Positions 42,984-52,969 of a stretch of 64,000 nucleotides of DNA are shown piece after piece. This stretch comes from Pseudomonas bohemica (lineage in GTDB: Bacteria > Pseudomonadota > Gammaproteobacteria > Pseudomonadales > Pseudomonadaceae). The stretch is taken from assembly GCF_002934685.1 (NCBI RefSeq), contig NZ_NKHL01000099.1, forward strand, positions 25,266 to 89,265, in the 5' to 3' direction. Below the pieces are notes generated by a model. It saw only the letters and a list, made by a program, of their open reading frames with translations, was not told the origin of the DNA and made no database searches. Every line of letters starts with the position of its first letter. The first letter of the stretch is position 1. Made by a program: the position numbers and the translations under genes.

Positions 42984-44807
42984 ATGTTGCTAATCATCCT
43001 CGCCTACCTCGGCGGCGTGCTGACCATCATCAGCCCGTGCATCCTGCCCGTGCTGCCGTTCGTCTTCGCTCGCACCGGTCAACCCTTCATGCGCAGTGGC
43101 TTGCCGTTGCTGGCGGGCATGGCCGTGACCTTTGCCCTGGTGGCCACGCTCGCGGCGGTCGGCGGCGGCTGGGTGGTGCAGCTGAACCAATATGGCCGCG
43201 GCCTGGCGCTGATTTTCGTCGCGTTGTTCGGACTTACCTTGTTGCTGCCGAAACTGGCTGAGCGTCTGACCCGCCCTCTGGTGGCCGCCGGCAGTCGGCT
43301 GTCGGAGAACGCAGCGGTGGATGCCAGACCAAGCCCCTGGGCCTCGTTCATGATCGGCGTCGCCACCGGCCTGCTCTGGGCACCCTGCGCGGGCCCGATC
43401 CTGGGGCTGGTGCTGACCGGCGCGGCGCTGCAAGGCGCCAGTGTCGGCACCACCCTGTTGCTGCTGGCCTACGCCGCAGGGGCGGCAACCTCGCTGGCTC
43501 TGGCGCTGCTGTTGGGCGGCAGGGTATTGAGCGCGATGAAGCGCTCGTTGGGCGCTGGCGAGTGGATTCGTCGCGGTCTGGGCGCGGCGATGCTGGCCGG
43601 CGTCGCGGCCATCGCGCTGGGCCTGGACACCGGCATTCTCGCCCGCATCTCGACGGCCTCCACAGGCGGCCTTGAACAGTCGCTGGTCGGCCGCCTGACC
43701 GGCAACACATCGCCGTTCCAAGGCAGCAATCTGCAAGGCGGCGCGATGATGGCGCAGAACATCCCCGGCAAGGACGAGGCTGGCGCCGGCATGCAGGTAT
43801 CCGGAGCGATGATGGCGGCGAAAAACAGCACCCAGAGCCTGCCCGTCGAAGGCCAATTACCGCCGCTCGACGGAGCGGTGCAATGGTTGAACTCGGCGCC
43901 GCTGACGGCCGAGCAGCTCAAGGGCAAGGTGGTACTGGTCGACTTCTGGACCTACTCGTGCATCAACTGCCTGCGCACCCTGCCCTACGTTAAGGCATGG
44001 GCCGACAGATACCGCGATCAGGGCCTGGTGGTGATCGGTGTGCATGCCCCTGAATTCGCTTTCGAACGCGATGTGAAGAACGTCACCAAGGCCATGGCCG
44101 ATCTGGGCATCAACTATCCGGTGGCCATCGACAACGACTACAAGATCTGGCGCGCTTTCGATAACCAGTACTGGCCAGCCCACTACTTCGCCGATGCCAA
44201 GGGTCAGATCCGTTATCACCACTTTGGTGAAGGCGCCTACGATGAATCCGAGCGAGTGATTCAAGAACTGCTGCGCGAAGCCGGTCACAATCAGATCACC
44301 ACCGACCTGATCGATGCCAACGGCAACGGCGTACAACAGGCGGCGGACATGGGCGAAGTCAAATCCCCAGAGACCTATCTGGGCTTCGAGCGCGCCGAGA
44401 ACTTCGTCTCTCCCGGCGGCGCCAGGGGTGATCGCGTCGCCAGCTACAGCACGCCGCAAAACCTGGCGCTGAACAGTTGGGGGCTGGACGGCCAGTGGAA
44501 CATCGGCTCCGAACGCGCCAGCCTGAACGCCGCGAACGGCAAGATCATCTACCGCTTCCACGCCCGCGACCTGCATCTGGTGCTGGGCCCTGGTAGCGAT
44601 GGCAAACCGGTGCGCTTCAAGGTCTCCATCGACGGTCAGGTGCCTGGGCAGGCCCACGGCACCGACGTCGCCCCCGATGGCAGCGGCACGGTGACCGAAC
44701 AGCGGCTGTACCAACTGGTGCGCCAACCGGGCGATGTTGCCGACCATACCTTCACCATCGAATTCAGTGACCCGGGCGTGTCCGCCTACGCCTTCACGTT
44801 CGGTTGA
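42984..44807 (+). CDS. DipZ-like fusion: CcdA membrane domain, periplasmic thioredoxin domain, C-terminal beta domain
   Basis: 607 residues. Residues 1-215 form a CcdA/DsbD-type membrane domain with paired cysteines Cys19 (ISPCILP) and Cys135 (LWAPCAGPILG). Residues 290-440 are a TlpA/thioredoxin domain with CINC at 326-329. Residues 450-607 are a beta-rich domain (LNSWGLDGQWNIG onward) as in DipZ. It should carry electrons from cytoplasmic thioredoxin to the periplasm, here most simply to recycle the flanking MsrB and MsrA. Confidence 0.9.
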   Translation: MLLIILAYLGGVLTIISPCILPVLPFVFARTGQPFMRSGLPLLAGMAVTFALVATLAAVGGGWVVQLNQYGRGLALIFVALFGLTLLLPKLAERLTRPLVAAGSRLSENAAVDARPSPWASFMIGVATGLLWAPCAGPILGLVLTGAALQGASVGTTLLLLAYAAGAATSLALALLLGGRVLSAMKRSLGAGEWIRRGLGAAMLAGVAAIALGLDTGILARISTASTGGLEQSLVGRLTGNTSPFQGSNLQGGAMMAQNIPGKDEAGAGMQVSGAMMAAKNSTQSLPVEGQLPPLDGAVQWLNSAPLTAEQLKGKVVLVDFWTYSCINCLRTLPYVKAWADRYRDQGLVVIGVHAPEFAFERDVKNVTKAMADLGINYPVAIDNDYKIWRAFDNQYWPAHYFADAKGQIRYHHFGEGAYDESERVIQELLREAGHNQITTDLIDANGNGVQQAADMGEVKSPETYLGFERAENFVSPGGARGDRVASYSTPQNLALNSWGLDGQWNIGSERASLNAANGKIIYRFHARDLHLVLGPGSDGKPVRFKVSIDGQVPGQAHGTDVAPDGSGTVTEQRLYQLVRQPGDVADHTFTIEFSDPGVSAYAFTFG

Positions 44808-44833
44808 TTCGCCACGTTTCAGGAGTGTCCGAC

Positions 44834-45568
44834 ATGAAAAGATTCAGCGTCTCAAGCCTCACCGCTGCACTGTCCGCCTGGCGCCGTACGAGCCTGCGCC
44901 TGCTCGCCGGAGCCGTATTGCTGCAAACCGCTGCCTGTTCGTTCGCGGGCGAAGACGCGGTGAGCATTGCGCCGCCGCAGAAAGACGAAATGGTCAGTAC
45001 CTCAGGCACGGAAACGGCGGTGCTGGCGGGCGGTTGTTTCTGGGGCGTCCAGGGGGTGTTCCAGCATGTGCAAGGGGTGAAGAAGGTGGTTTCGGGCTAC
45101 GCCGGAGGCAAGGCGGATACCGCGCAATATGAACGCGTGAGCGAGGGCGACACCGGGCATGCCGAATCGGTTGAAATCACGTTTGATCCGTCGCAGGTCA
45201 GCTACGGCACGCTGCTGCAGATTTTCTTCTCAGTGGCCCATAACCCGACCGAACTCAACCGCCAGGGTCCGGATCACGGCACGCAATATCGTTCAGCGAT
45301 CTTCCCGGAAAGCCCCGAACAACAGACCGTGGCGCAGGCTTACATCGCTCAGCTGGATGCGGCCAAATCATTCAGTGCGCCGATCGTGACCAAAATCGAG
45401 CAGTACAACGGGTTCTATCCGGCAGAAAACTATCATCAGAACTTTCTGACCGCCCACCCGACTTATCCGTACATCGTGGTCAACGACTTGCCGAAGGTCG
45501 GTCAGTTGAAACAACTATTCGCCGAGCGCTATAGCGAACAGCCGGTGCTGCTGAAGACGTCCATGTAA
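44834..45568 (+). CDS. msrA: Exported methionine-S-sulfoxide reductase MsrA
   Basis: 244 residues. An N-terminal export signal (about 1-36) ends in TAAC, a weak lipobox (Cys35), so it is either periplasmic or a lipoprotein. The catalytic motif GCFWG has Cys68; SGYAGGKADTAQYERVSEGDTGHAE and HQNFLTAHP are family-typical. It repairs the S form of methionine sulfoxide, complementing MsrB. The start follows AGGAG and lies 26 bp after the DipZ-like gene. Standard cytoplasmic MsrA has no such signal. Confidence 0.92.
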   Translation: MKRFSVSSLTAALSAWRRTSLRLLAGAVLLQTAACSFAGEDAVSIAPPQKDEMVSTSGTETAVLAGGCFWGVQGVFQHVQGVKKVVSGYAGGKADTAQYERVSEGDTGHAESVEITFDPSQVSYGTLLQIFFSVAHNPTELNRQGPDHGTQYRSAIFPESPEQQTVAQAYIAQLDAAKSFSAPIVTKIEQYNGFYPAENYHQNFLTAHPTYPYIVVNDLPKVGQLKQLFAERYSEQPVLLKTSM

Positions 45569-45590
45569 AAGCACGAGCCTGTAAAAACAC

Positions 45591-45618
45591 AAGGGCCAGC
45601 GTAATGACGCCGGCCCTT
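45591..45618. terminator. Bidirectional hairpin between msrA and pgm
   Basis: AAGGGCC and GGCCCTT arms enclose a partly paired 14-base centre (AGCG...CGCC). It lies between the two convergent stops and would end both transcripts. Confidence 0.65.
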
Positions 45619-45638
45619 GCCGCGACGCTCGCTGCCTG

Positions 45639-47285
45639 TTACTTCGGCGCGATTGCGCCATCCACCAACACCTGCGCCTCGGCCACCAGACGCTTGAGGT
45701 GATCTTCGCCCTTGAAGCTCTCGGCGTAGATCTTGTAGATATCCTCGGTGCCCGACGGACGTGCGGCAAACCAGCCGTTTTCAGTGATGACCTTCAAACC
45801 GCCAATCGCCTGATCGTTACCCGGCGCCTTGCTCAGGATGCTTTCGATCTTCTCTCCGGCCAGTTCGGTCGAAGTGACCTGCTCCGGCGACAGCTTGCTC
45901 AACAGCGCCTTCTGCTCGAAGTTGGCCTTGGCCTCGACCCGGGTCGATACCGGCTCGCCCAGCTCATCGGTCAGCGCCGTGTACATCTCGCTTGGGTCGC
46001 GGCCTTTGCGAGCACGTATTTCCGCGGCCAGCAGCGCCGGAATCAGACCATCCTTGTCAGTGGTCCATACCGTGCCGTCACGACGCAGGAACGACGCACC
46101 CGCGCTCTCCTCGCCACCAAAGCCCAGCGTGCCTTCATACAGGCCTTCAGCGAAGAACTTGAAGCCCACCGGCACTTCATACAAACGACGGCCCAGGCGT
46201 TGGGTCACGCGATCGATCATGCCGCTGCTGACCACGGTCTTGCCGACAGCCGCATCGGCGCGCCACTCAGGACGGTTCTGGAACAGGTAATCGATGGACA
46301 CCGCCAGGTAGTTGTTCGGCGCCAGCAAGCCCCCGGTGGGCGTCACGATGCCGTGGCGGTCGTGGTCCGGGTCGCAGGCGAAAGCTACCTGGAAGCGATC
46401 TTTCAGGCCGATCAGGCTTTGCATGGCGAAGTTCGACGACGGGTCCATACGGATCTTGCCGTCCCAGTCGACGCTCATGAAGCGGAAAGTCGGATCGACG
46501 AATTTGTTCACCACTTCCAGGTTCAGGCCGTAGTGCTCACCGATCGCCGACCAGTAACGCACGCCGGCGCCACCCAGCGGATCGACGCCCAGACGCAGGT
46601 TGGCGCCACGGATGGCGTCCATGTCGATGACGTTTTTCAGGTCGGCGACGTAGGTGTTCAGGTAGTCATGACGATGGGTGGTGTCGGCGCGCAGGGCCTT
46701 CTCAAGCGTCATGCGGGTCACACCGATGATCTTCTCGGCGAGCAGTTCGTTGGCCTTGGTCTCGATCCACTTGGTGATGTGCGAGTCGGCCGGGCCACCG
46801 TTGGTAGGGTTGTACTTGAAGCCGCCGCTTTCCGGCGGGTTGTGCGACGGGGTGATGACGATACCGTCGGCCAGGCCAGAGGTGCGGCCCCGGTTGTAGC
46901 AGATGATGGCGTGGGACACGGCCGGTGTCGGCGTGTATTCATCGCCTTCGGAAATCATCACGTTGACCCCGTTGGCCGCCAGCACTTCCAGCGCCGAAGC
47001 GGCGGCGGGTGTTGACAGCGCATGGGTGTCGGCACCGAGGAACAGCGGGCCATCGATGCCGTTGGCTTGACGGTACAGGCAGATCGCCTGACTGATCGCC
47101 AGGACGTGCCATTCGTTGAAGCTCAGGTCGAACGAGCTGCCACGGTGACCGGAAGTGCCAAAGGAAACCCGCTGCGTGGCGACCGAAGCGTCCGGCTGAC
47201 CGGTGTAGTACGCCGTCACCAGACGAGGAAGATCGACCAGCAATTCTGCAGGCGCCTGTTTACCTGCGAATGGACTGATACTCAT
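45639..47285 (-). CDS. pgm: Phosphoglucomutase (alpha-D-glucose phosphate-specific)
   Basis: 548 residues, full length. TSGHRGSS near 44-51 and the phosphoserine loop [12 protein letters not shown] with Ser147 are intact, as are the metal loop DPDHDRHG and sugar-binding GGEESAG. It interconverts glucose-1-phosphate and glucose-6-phosphate for glycogen and cell-surface sugar synthesis. The start is ATG 47285 with GGAGG about 8 bases upstream. Confidence 0.95.
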   Translation of the reverse strand: MSISPFAGKQAPAELLVDLPRLVTAYYTGQPDASVATQRVSFGTSGHRGSSFDLSFNEWHVLAISQAICLYRQANGIDGPLFLGADTHALSTPAAASALEVLAANGVNVMISEGDEYTPTPAVSHAIICYNRGRTSGLADGIVITPSHNPPESGGFKYNPTNGGPADSHITKWIETKANELLAEKIIGVTRMTLEKALRADTTHRHDYLNTYVADLKNVIDMDAIRGANLRLGVDPLGGAGVRYWSAIGEHYGLNLEVVNKFVDPTFRFMSVDWDGKIRMDPSSNFAMQSLIGLKDRFQVAFACDPDHDRHGIVTPTGGLLAPNNYLAVSIDYLFQNRPEWRADAAVGKTVVSSGMIDRVTQRLGRRLYEVPVGFKFFAEGLYEGTLGFGGEESAGASFLRRDGTVWTTDKDGLIPALLAAEIRARKGRDPSEMYTALTDELGEPVSTRVEAKANFEQKALLSKLSPEQVTSTELAGEKIESILSKAPGNDQAIGGLKVITENGWFAARPSGTEDIYKIYAESFKGEDHLKRLVAEAQVLVDGAIAPK

Positions 47286-47424
47286 GCGAAACCTCCGTGG
47301 ATGGAAAACCGTGGAATAGAAAAATGGGCGCAGCGAAAGAAAAAATGCCTGTAGCGCGGCAGTTTACTGGCAGTTTGACCGCCTTGCTTGGCTATCGATC
47401 CGTAACCCCCTGACACATTTATCG

Positions 47425-47450
47425 GAACCGCCCGTTTATCGGAGCGGTTC
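47425..47450 (-). terminator. Hairpin at the end of the helicase gene
   Basis: GAACCGC-N12-GCGGTTC is a perfect 7-bp stem overlapping the helicase stop codon. Weak T tract. Confidence 0.4.
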
Positions 47451-49897
47451 TACAGCTGCCACCAGCTCGGCAACAGCTGCTGAACCTTGCGCTCGGCAAA
47501 ACGGTCGTCGATCAGCATCACCACGCCCCGGTCATCCTGACCGCGAATCACCCTGCCCGCCGCCTGCACCACTTTCTGCATGCCGGGGTAGAGATAGGTG
47601 TAGTCATAACCGGCGCCGAATAACAGGCTCATGCGCCGTTTGAGTTGCTCGTTGACCGGATTGATCTGCGCCAGGCCCAGGGTCGCGATGAACGCGCCGA
47701 TCAGTCGCGCACCCGGCAAGTCGATGCCCTCGCCGAACGCACCGCCCAATACCGCGAAACCGATGCCCTGACTCTGCGGCGTGAAGCGCTCGAGGAACGC
47801 ATGGCGTTCGGTCTCGGCCATGCCTCGGGATTGCTGCCACATCGGGATGCCCGGATGGGTTGCGCGCATCAATTCGGCGACCTGTTGCAGGTAATCGAAG
47901 CTGCTGAAGAATGCCAGGTAATTGCCCGGCCGCGCGCGAAACTGTTCGGCCATCAGCTCGACGATCGGCGCGAGCGAGGCCTGACGATGGGTGTAGCGCG
48001 TAGAGATGCGACTGACGATATGCACGTCCAGCTGTTCACGTACAAAGGGCGATTCGACGTCGACCCAGGCTGTGTCGTCAGGCAGGCCCAGCAGGTCACG
48101 GTAGAAATGCCGGGGGTTGAGCGTGGCTGAAAACAGCGTGGTGCTGCGCGCCGCTGTCAGCCGTGGGCGAATGAATCCGGCGGGCACCACATTGCGCAGC
48201 GTCAATCTCGAGAGCGCCTTGCTGCTGCCCAGTTCACGTTTGCTGATGTCGAACAGGTAATGCTCGTCGAACAGTTCAGCGATGCGACCGAACTGAATCG
48301 CTTCGAAGTAGAAGCTCTGCAACTCGCCGCTGGCGGCGTGAGGGTGATCATTGAAATAGTCGCCGAAGGCCGCGACGCACAGATTCAGGCTGGCGAGAAA
48401 CTTTGACGGCGTGTCGGGATAGGCCTGATACGGCGCCACCTGCTCTTTATGCAGGGCGTTCCATTCGCGGCTCAGCCGCTGCAGGGACTTCTTCAGTGGC
48501 TCCGGCGCGCTTTGCCGTAGCTGATTCAGGGTGTATTGATCGAGACTTGCGCTGTACATCTGCCGCGCGCGCTCGACCATGTTGTGCGCCTCGTCCACCA
48601 GCACCGCGACCCGCCACTGGTTGAACTGGCACAGCCCGAACAGCAAGGCGCTCAGGTCGAAGTAATAGTTGTAGTCGGCGATCACCACATCCGACCAGCG
48701 CGCCAGCTCCTGGCTCAGGTAATACGGACACACTTGATGCCGCAGCGCCACTTCCCGCAGGCCGGCCTGATCCAGCCACGGGTTATCGACGGCCTCGCTG
48801 CGTGCGGCGGGCAACCGATCGTAAAAGCCTTTGGCCAAGGGACAGGAATCACCGTTGCAGGCGTTGGTCGGGTATTCGCAGGCCTTGTCGCGGGCCACCA
48901 TTTCAAGCACCCGCAACTGCAGTTGCGGCGCACTGCGGCCGATCACGCTCAGGGCGTCCAGTGCCAGCTTGCGGCCGGGGGTCTTGGCGGTGAGGAAGAA
49001 TACCTTATCCAGCTTCTGGCTTGGCGCAGCCTTGAGCATCGGAAACACGGTGCCAATGGTTTTGCCGATGCCGGTCGGCGCCTGAGCCATCAGGCAGCGC
49101 CCGGTGCTGACTGCCTTGTACACCGACTCGGCAAGCACGCGCTGGCCGTTGCGAAATGCTGGATGTGGGAACTTGAGTTCGGTCAGCCCCAGATTGCGCG
49201 ATTGGACATGGGCCAGTTCCTGACGCGCCCAGTGCAGGAAAATCCCGCATTGGGCTTCGAAGAACGCCTGCAACTGCGACGCCGTACAACGCTCGCGAAT
49301 CAGGGTTTCCTGCTCGTTGACGATGTTGAAGTACACCAGCGCGATGTTCACTTCGGCCAATTGCAACTGCTGGCAGATCAGCCAACCGTAAACCTTGGCC
49401 TGTGCCCAGTGCAGCTGCCGATGGTTGGCGGGCATTTTGTCCAGATCGCCGCGATAGGTCTTCACTTCTTCCAGCTGATTGAGCGCAGCATCGTAACCGT
49501 CCGCCCTGCCCCGCACGTTCAACTCGTGATAAGCACCGGACAGCGAGACTTCGGACTGATATTGCGGACCCCGTCTTGCGGCGACTGTGCGATGCCCGAC
49601 GATGCCCTCCTGCGCGGTAGGAGACGGTGTGAAACGCAGATCGAGATCGCCCACCTTGGCGGTGAATTCACACAACGCCCGCACCGCCACCGAATACCCC
49701 ACCTGCGGCTCGACCGCAGGCGCGGCCGGTGCGCTCGGCAGGTCGGCGTCGGAGGGGGATGTGATCGAAAGCAGAGAAGTCACTGGAGGCAGGGGCGCGC
49801 TGAGTCTGGATACTGGACGGGCATACAGATAACAGCTGCGTGGCGTTTGTGGCAAACGGAAATGGATCGGCGGCGGAGGAATGTCAAACAGACGCAT
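47450..49897 (-). CDS. DinG/XPD-type ATP-dependent DNA helicase with Fe-S cluster motif
   Basis: 815 residues as given. Walker A (QAPTGIGKT), a DEAH box (VDEAHNM), and four cysteines in CEYPTNACNGDSCPLAKG and VCPYYL that would bind a 4Fe-4S cluster. The first ~250 residues include a PD-(D/E)XK-like segment (DGYDAALNQLEEVKTYRGDL), so it may combine nuclease and helicase. Relatives usually begin nearer GYSVAVRALCEF (around residue 67 here), so the start is uncertain; the ATG at 49897 lacks a clear ribosome site. Role in DNA repair is inferred from the family. Confidence 0.85.
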   Translation of the reverse strand: MRLFDIPPPPIHFRLPQTPRSCYLYARPVSRLSAPLPPVTSLLSITSPSDADLPSAPAAPAVEPQVGYSVAVRALCEFTAKVGDLDLRFTPSPTAQEGIVGHRTVAARRGPQYQSEVSLSGAYHELNVRGRADGYDAALNQLEEVKTYRGDLDKMPANHRQLHWAQAKVYGWLICQQLQLAEVNIALVYFNIVNEQETLIRERCTASQLQAFFEAQCGIFLHWARQELAHVQSRNLGLTELKFPHPAFRNGQRVLAESVYKAVSTGRCLMAQAPTGIGKTIGTVFPMLKAAPSQKLDKVFFLTAKTPGRKLALDALSVIGRSAPQLQLRVLEMVARDKACEYPTNACNGDSCPLAKGFYDRLPAARSEAVDNPWLDQAGLREVALRHQVCPYYLSQELARWSDVVIADYNYYFDLSALLFGLCQFNQWRVAVLVDEAHNMVERARQMYSASLDQYTLNQLRQSAPEPLKKSLQRLSREWNALHKEQVAPYQAYPDTPSKFLASLNLCVAAFGDYFNDHPHAASGELQSFYFEAIQFGRIAELFDEHYLFDISKRELGSSKALSRLTLRNVVPAGFIRPRLTAARSTTLFSATLNPRHFYRDLLGLPDDTAWVDVESPFVREQLDVHIVSRISTRYTHRQASLAPIVELMAEQFRARPGNYLAFFSSFDYLQQVAELMRATHPGIPMWQQSRGMAETERHAFLERFTPQSQGIGFAVLGGAFGEGIDLPGARLIGAFIATLGLAQINPVNEQLKRRMSLLFGAGYDYTYLYPGMQKVVQAAGRVIRGQDDRGVVMLIDDRFAERKVQQLLPSWWQL

Positions 49898-49974
49898 AGT
49901 CTGTAGCCGTTCGGCTGGCCCGCGATGGCGCCTGGGAAATCGTTACCGCCGGCACGCCGCGCTGCTCCTGGCCA

Positions 49975-51372
49975 CTACACCAACCGCTCCTGCACCAGCG
50001 CGTTCCTGATGATCACCAACATCGACTCGATATTCTGGCTCCAGTCCGCGGCGCCGCTGAGGCACAGACTCTGCTGGTGCAGTCCGCGCACGCTGAACAG
50101 CTCTCCCGGCGCGATGACGATGCGTTGCTCCAGCAGACGCTCGAACACGCGCCTCATGTCCACGCGGTGTCGACTGTTGACCCAGATGGTCGCGCCGCCC
50201 TGAGGAGGATCGAAGGTCACGTCCTCGCCGAGAAAGTCGCCGATCATCAACGCCAGATGATCCACCCGCTGCTTCAGGCACTGGCGCAGGCCGTGAAGAT
50301 GCCGCTCCAGTTGGCCGGAACTGTACAGGCGCGCGATGGCTTTCTGGCGAATGCGCGGCAGACGAAACGAGCGTAACAGCAGCTGCCTGTGCCACAAGGC
50401 GCGGGAATGCCGGGTCAGCAGGTAGCCAAATGGCGCCTCCAGACCGATGGTCTTGTCGAATGCACCAACGATCAGCAGTCGCTGGGGGTCGATCAGGTCG
50501 CGTAGCGGAGTGAACTGCTCATCGAAACACAGCTCACCCTGGCTGTCGTTTTCCAGCACCCAAAGCCCGTGACGATTGAGCACCTGCGCCAGGCGCATGC
50601 GCTGATCGGCTCCCAGCATCCGGCCACGAACGGTGTCCATCCGCGACGACAGAATCGCCAGCTTCACGTCCCCGTGGCGTAGCAGACCGTCCAGTTCGTC
50701 CGCGTCGATCACCCCTTCGACATCCGTACACAGCTCAATGACTCGAATGCCGAAGGACTGCAGGGTGCGCAGGATAGTCCAGCTGCAAGGCGACTCGACC
50801 AGCACCGCACAATCACGAAGCTGCAGAGCCTTGAGCACGGTTTTCAGCACGCCGATCTTGTCCGGCCCGATAAACACGTTGTCCGGGTGCCAGCAATGTT
50901 GGGCGCTGGAGGTGTAGTAAGCCGCCAGTGCCGCACGCAGCTCGACATCACCGAAAGGCTGAAAGCGCGGATCGGACTGGCAGGGGTAATGCCGCATGAG
51001 CTCGCGTTCCAGGCTTAGTAGCGCACCGTCCAGAGACTGCAACAGCGTCGGCTCGTCAGCGCCGAACACGAACATGTCCGCGCGTCGCGTACTGGCCTGG
51101 TAGCGCTCCAGCAGATCTTCGCCCTCGCATTGAATGTCGTTGCACGGTTGCGGCAGCGCATAATACCCGGACTTGGGCACCGAGCAGATACGCCCCTCCT
51201 TTTCCAGCAACGAGTAGGCATTCTGTACCGTTGAAATCGACACCCGCAGGCGCCGGGCGAGCAGACGCAGGGACGGCAGCTTGACGGCAGGCCCCTCGGG
51301 CAACTCGTTGGCCAGCCGCGACAGGTAGCGATACACCATCTGGTAGGCAAAATCGGTCCTGTTGTTATTCAT
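49975..51372 (-). CDS. MocR-type regulator (GntR wHTH + aminotransferase-like domain)
   Basis: 465 residues. The N-terminal GntR winged helix (about 5-75: LPSLRLLARRLRVSISTVQNAYSLLEKEG) is fused to a class I aminotransferase fold; the PLP lysine is in GAFDKTIGLEAPFGYL. MocR proteins sense PLP-linked amines or amino acids and control neighbouring genes. I chose ATG 51372 (GGGGTG upstream); an ATG 24 bases earlier is possible. Lies downstream of the PP-loop gene on the same strand with 91 bp between, so they may share a transcript. Confidence 0.88.
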   Translation of the reverse strand: MNNNRTDFAYQMVYRYLSRLANELPEGPAVKLPSLRLLARRLRVSISTVQNAYSLLEKEGRICSVPKSGYYALPQPCNDIQCEGEDLLERYQASTRRADMFVFGADEPTLLQSLDGALLSLERELMRHYPCQSDPRFQPFGDVELRAALAAYYTSSAQHCWHPDNVFIGPDKIGVLKTVLKALQLRDCAVLVESPCSWTILRTLQSFGIRVIELCTDVEGVIDADELDGLLRHGDVKLAILSSRMDTVRGRMLGADQRMRLAQVLNRHGLWVLENDSQGELCFDEQFTPLRDLIDPQRLLIVGAFDKTIGLEAPFGYLLTRHSRALWHRQLLLRSFRLPRIRQKAIARLYSSGQLERHLHGLRQCLKQRVDHLALMIGDFLGEDVTFDPPQGGATIWVNSRHRVDMRRVFERLLEQRIVIAPGELFSVRGLHQQSLCLSGAADWSQNIESMLVIIRNALVQERLV

Positions 51373-51463
51373 CGAACACACCCCATCCATGCGCAAGGCG
51401 CAGGGTCAATGAAAGAAACGCGCCAGGCACGGGATTGCCGCTCCCGCCTCCTGCGCAAACACA

Positions 51464-52969
51464 TCAGCGACCGGAGATCAGCTCCGCCACTGCCTCACCG
51501 GTGCGTTGATCGACAGTCGTGACGCGCCCTTTGTCCGGGTCGCTGGCACGCACGCGGGCGATGATCGAACTCTCATCGCTGAAATCCACCCGACGCCTGG
51601 CATAGAACCCTTGCAAGCCTTTGAGGCTCAGTCCGCTGACATCCACCAGCCACTGAACCACTTGATCAGGCGCCGACTGCCCCGACAGCGCCCGATGCAG
51701 ATCCGCAAGGGCGACCAGCATGCCGGGGTGGCAGCCTCGCAAAAACGCCTCCAGTTGCGCCCCTGCATCCACGAACGGCGCGAACAGCAGGCAGATCAGT
51801 TGCGTTTCGTTGAGACCGAATGCCTCCTGCGCATAGCCGGCAGCCAGCCCCCGGCGCTGCTCGACTTTTTCGGGCGTATCGTAGGCAGCCAGAGCCTGCT
51901 GGATCAGCCGCTCGGGCATGCGTTTGCGGCGCATCATCACAGCCGCCAGCCCCAGGTATTCGGCGATGCCATCCGCATAATCCCGGCCCTGCACGAACTG
52001 CGCCCTGAGACCGCGCATATGGGCCATGAGCAAAGGGTTGGCGCAATCGGATTCACTGAAACTGAACGCCAGATCGTCGAAACGAAAACCCAGGAACTCC
52101 GTGAGCAGCGCCCAGTGCTCCTCGGCCCTGAAGCCGATCAGGTCGGCAACCGGCAAAAAGGCCGGCGCCATCGACTTCTCCGGATGGGTAAACGGCCGCA
52201 GGATGAAATCGCTGGGCATGGATTCTTCGCCGTACAGCTCGCGGTAATACACCCGACCGATGCTGTCGATGGTCGTGAGCGCGTGACTGAAACCGAGTTT
52301 GTGCCACTTGGACACATTTTGGCCGTTGCGCCGCGCCAGACGCGTGATCCAGGCGGCGTACTGTTTCTGTTCCTTGAGCGAATCGCCGCTGACCACCGCG
52401 TCGACTCCCTCCCCCCAATTGGCAGCGCGACCGAGGAATTCGGCCCTGCTCAGGTAGCAGGCGTTGCAGAAGGTGGTCCGGGCATCGCCTGCCGTGAGGT
52501 GCCCGCTCAACAACATGTCCGACCGATTCTGCTCGCGTCCGGTGCTGGAAAATGGCAAGTCCGGTTCAAAGTTCTGGATGTACTGGTGATCGACCACCAG
52601 CAGCTGGACCCTGGGGTCATCATGCAGAAACAACGCCGAATAGCAGCGATGGATGTTATCCATGACCGCCGAAGTCATCCCGGCGTGACGCATGTTGGCG
52701 ACCCGCAGATTAAAGGTGGCTGGCGAGCGACCGGCAATGCTCAATTGCGCGGCGCGCAACAAGGCCACGGTATAAACGCTGTCCTTGCCGCCGCTGAAAG
52801 CCACCAGTACGCGATAGTTGCCGATCCGTTCAATACCACCGGCGGCAACAATCAACCGTTGAATCAATAACTGCAGTGCGGTTCGTTCGGCACGATTGAA
52901 ATAACTCAACAAGCGTTGCAGCACTTGCTGGTAGACATAGTTCATGGCCTGCTCATGCATGGAACTCAT
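51464..52969 (-). CDS. PP-loop ATPase of unknown function with three candidate metal-binding cysteines
   Basis: 501 residues. The PP-loop SGGKDS at 59-64 marks an enzyme that adenylates a carbonyl or phosphate, as in tRNA thiolases, amidotransferases and PAPS reductases. SGDSLKEQ (194-201) looks like a second nucleotide contact. Cysteines at 168 and 171 (TFCNACYLS) and 309 (ESDCANPL) resemble the CxxC...C set of Fe-S or zinc PP-loop enzymes such as TtcA relatives. The C-terminal ~180 residues are helical and unfamiliar. I do not recognise a named family and do not assign a reaction. The MocR regulator downstream suggests an amine- or amino acid-related role. The upstream leader has strong hairpins. 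Confidence 0.8.
   Translation of the reverse strand: MSSMHEQAMNYVYQQVLQRLLSYFNRAERTALQLLIQRLIVAAGGIERIGNYRVLVAFSGGKDSVYTVALLRAAQLSIAGRSPATFNLRVANMRHAGMTSAVMDNIHRCYSALFLHDDPRVQLLVVDHQYIQNFEPDLPFSSTGREQNRSDMLLSGHLTAGDARTTFCNACYLSRAEFLGRAANWGEGVDAVVSGDSLKEQKQYAAWITRLARRNGQNVSKWHKLGFSHALTTIDSIGRVYYRELYGEESMPSDFILRPFTHPEKSMAPAFLPVADLIGFRAEEHWALLTEFLGFRFDDLAFSFSESDCANPLLMAHMRGLRAQFVQGRDYADGIAEYLGLAAVMMRRKRMPERLIQQALAAYDTPEKVEQRRGLAAGYAQEAFGLNETQLICLLFAPFVDAGAQLEAFLRGCHPGMLVALADLHRALSGQSAPDQVVQWLVDVSGLSLKGLQGFYARRRVDFSDESSIIARVRASDPDKGRVTTVDQRTGEAVAELISGR

Noticed and set aside
45699..47015. Long plus-strand open frame (about 438 codons) opposite pgm
   Set aside because: It is the mirror frame of a high-GC conserved gene; its product is rich in Arg, His, Val and Gln with no domain, while pgm has all its motifs.
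48536..49906. Long plus-strand open frame opposite the helicase gene
   Set aside because: Antisense shadow of the helicase; no recognisable domain and no ribosome site.
51506..52870. Long plus-strand open frame opposite the PP-loop gene
   Set aside because: Low-complexity composition and no motif, whereas the minus frame has SGGKDS and conserved cysteines.
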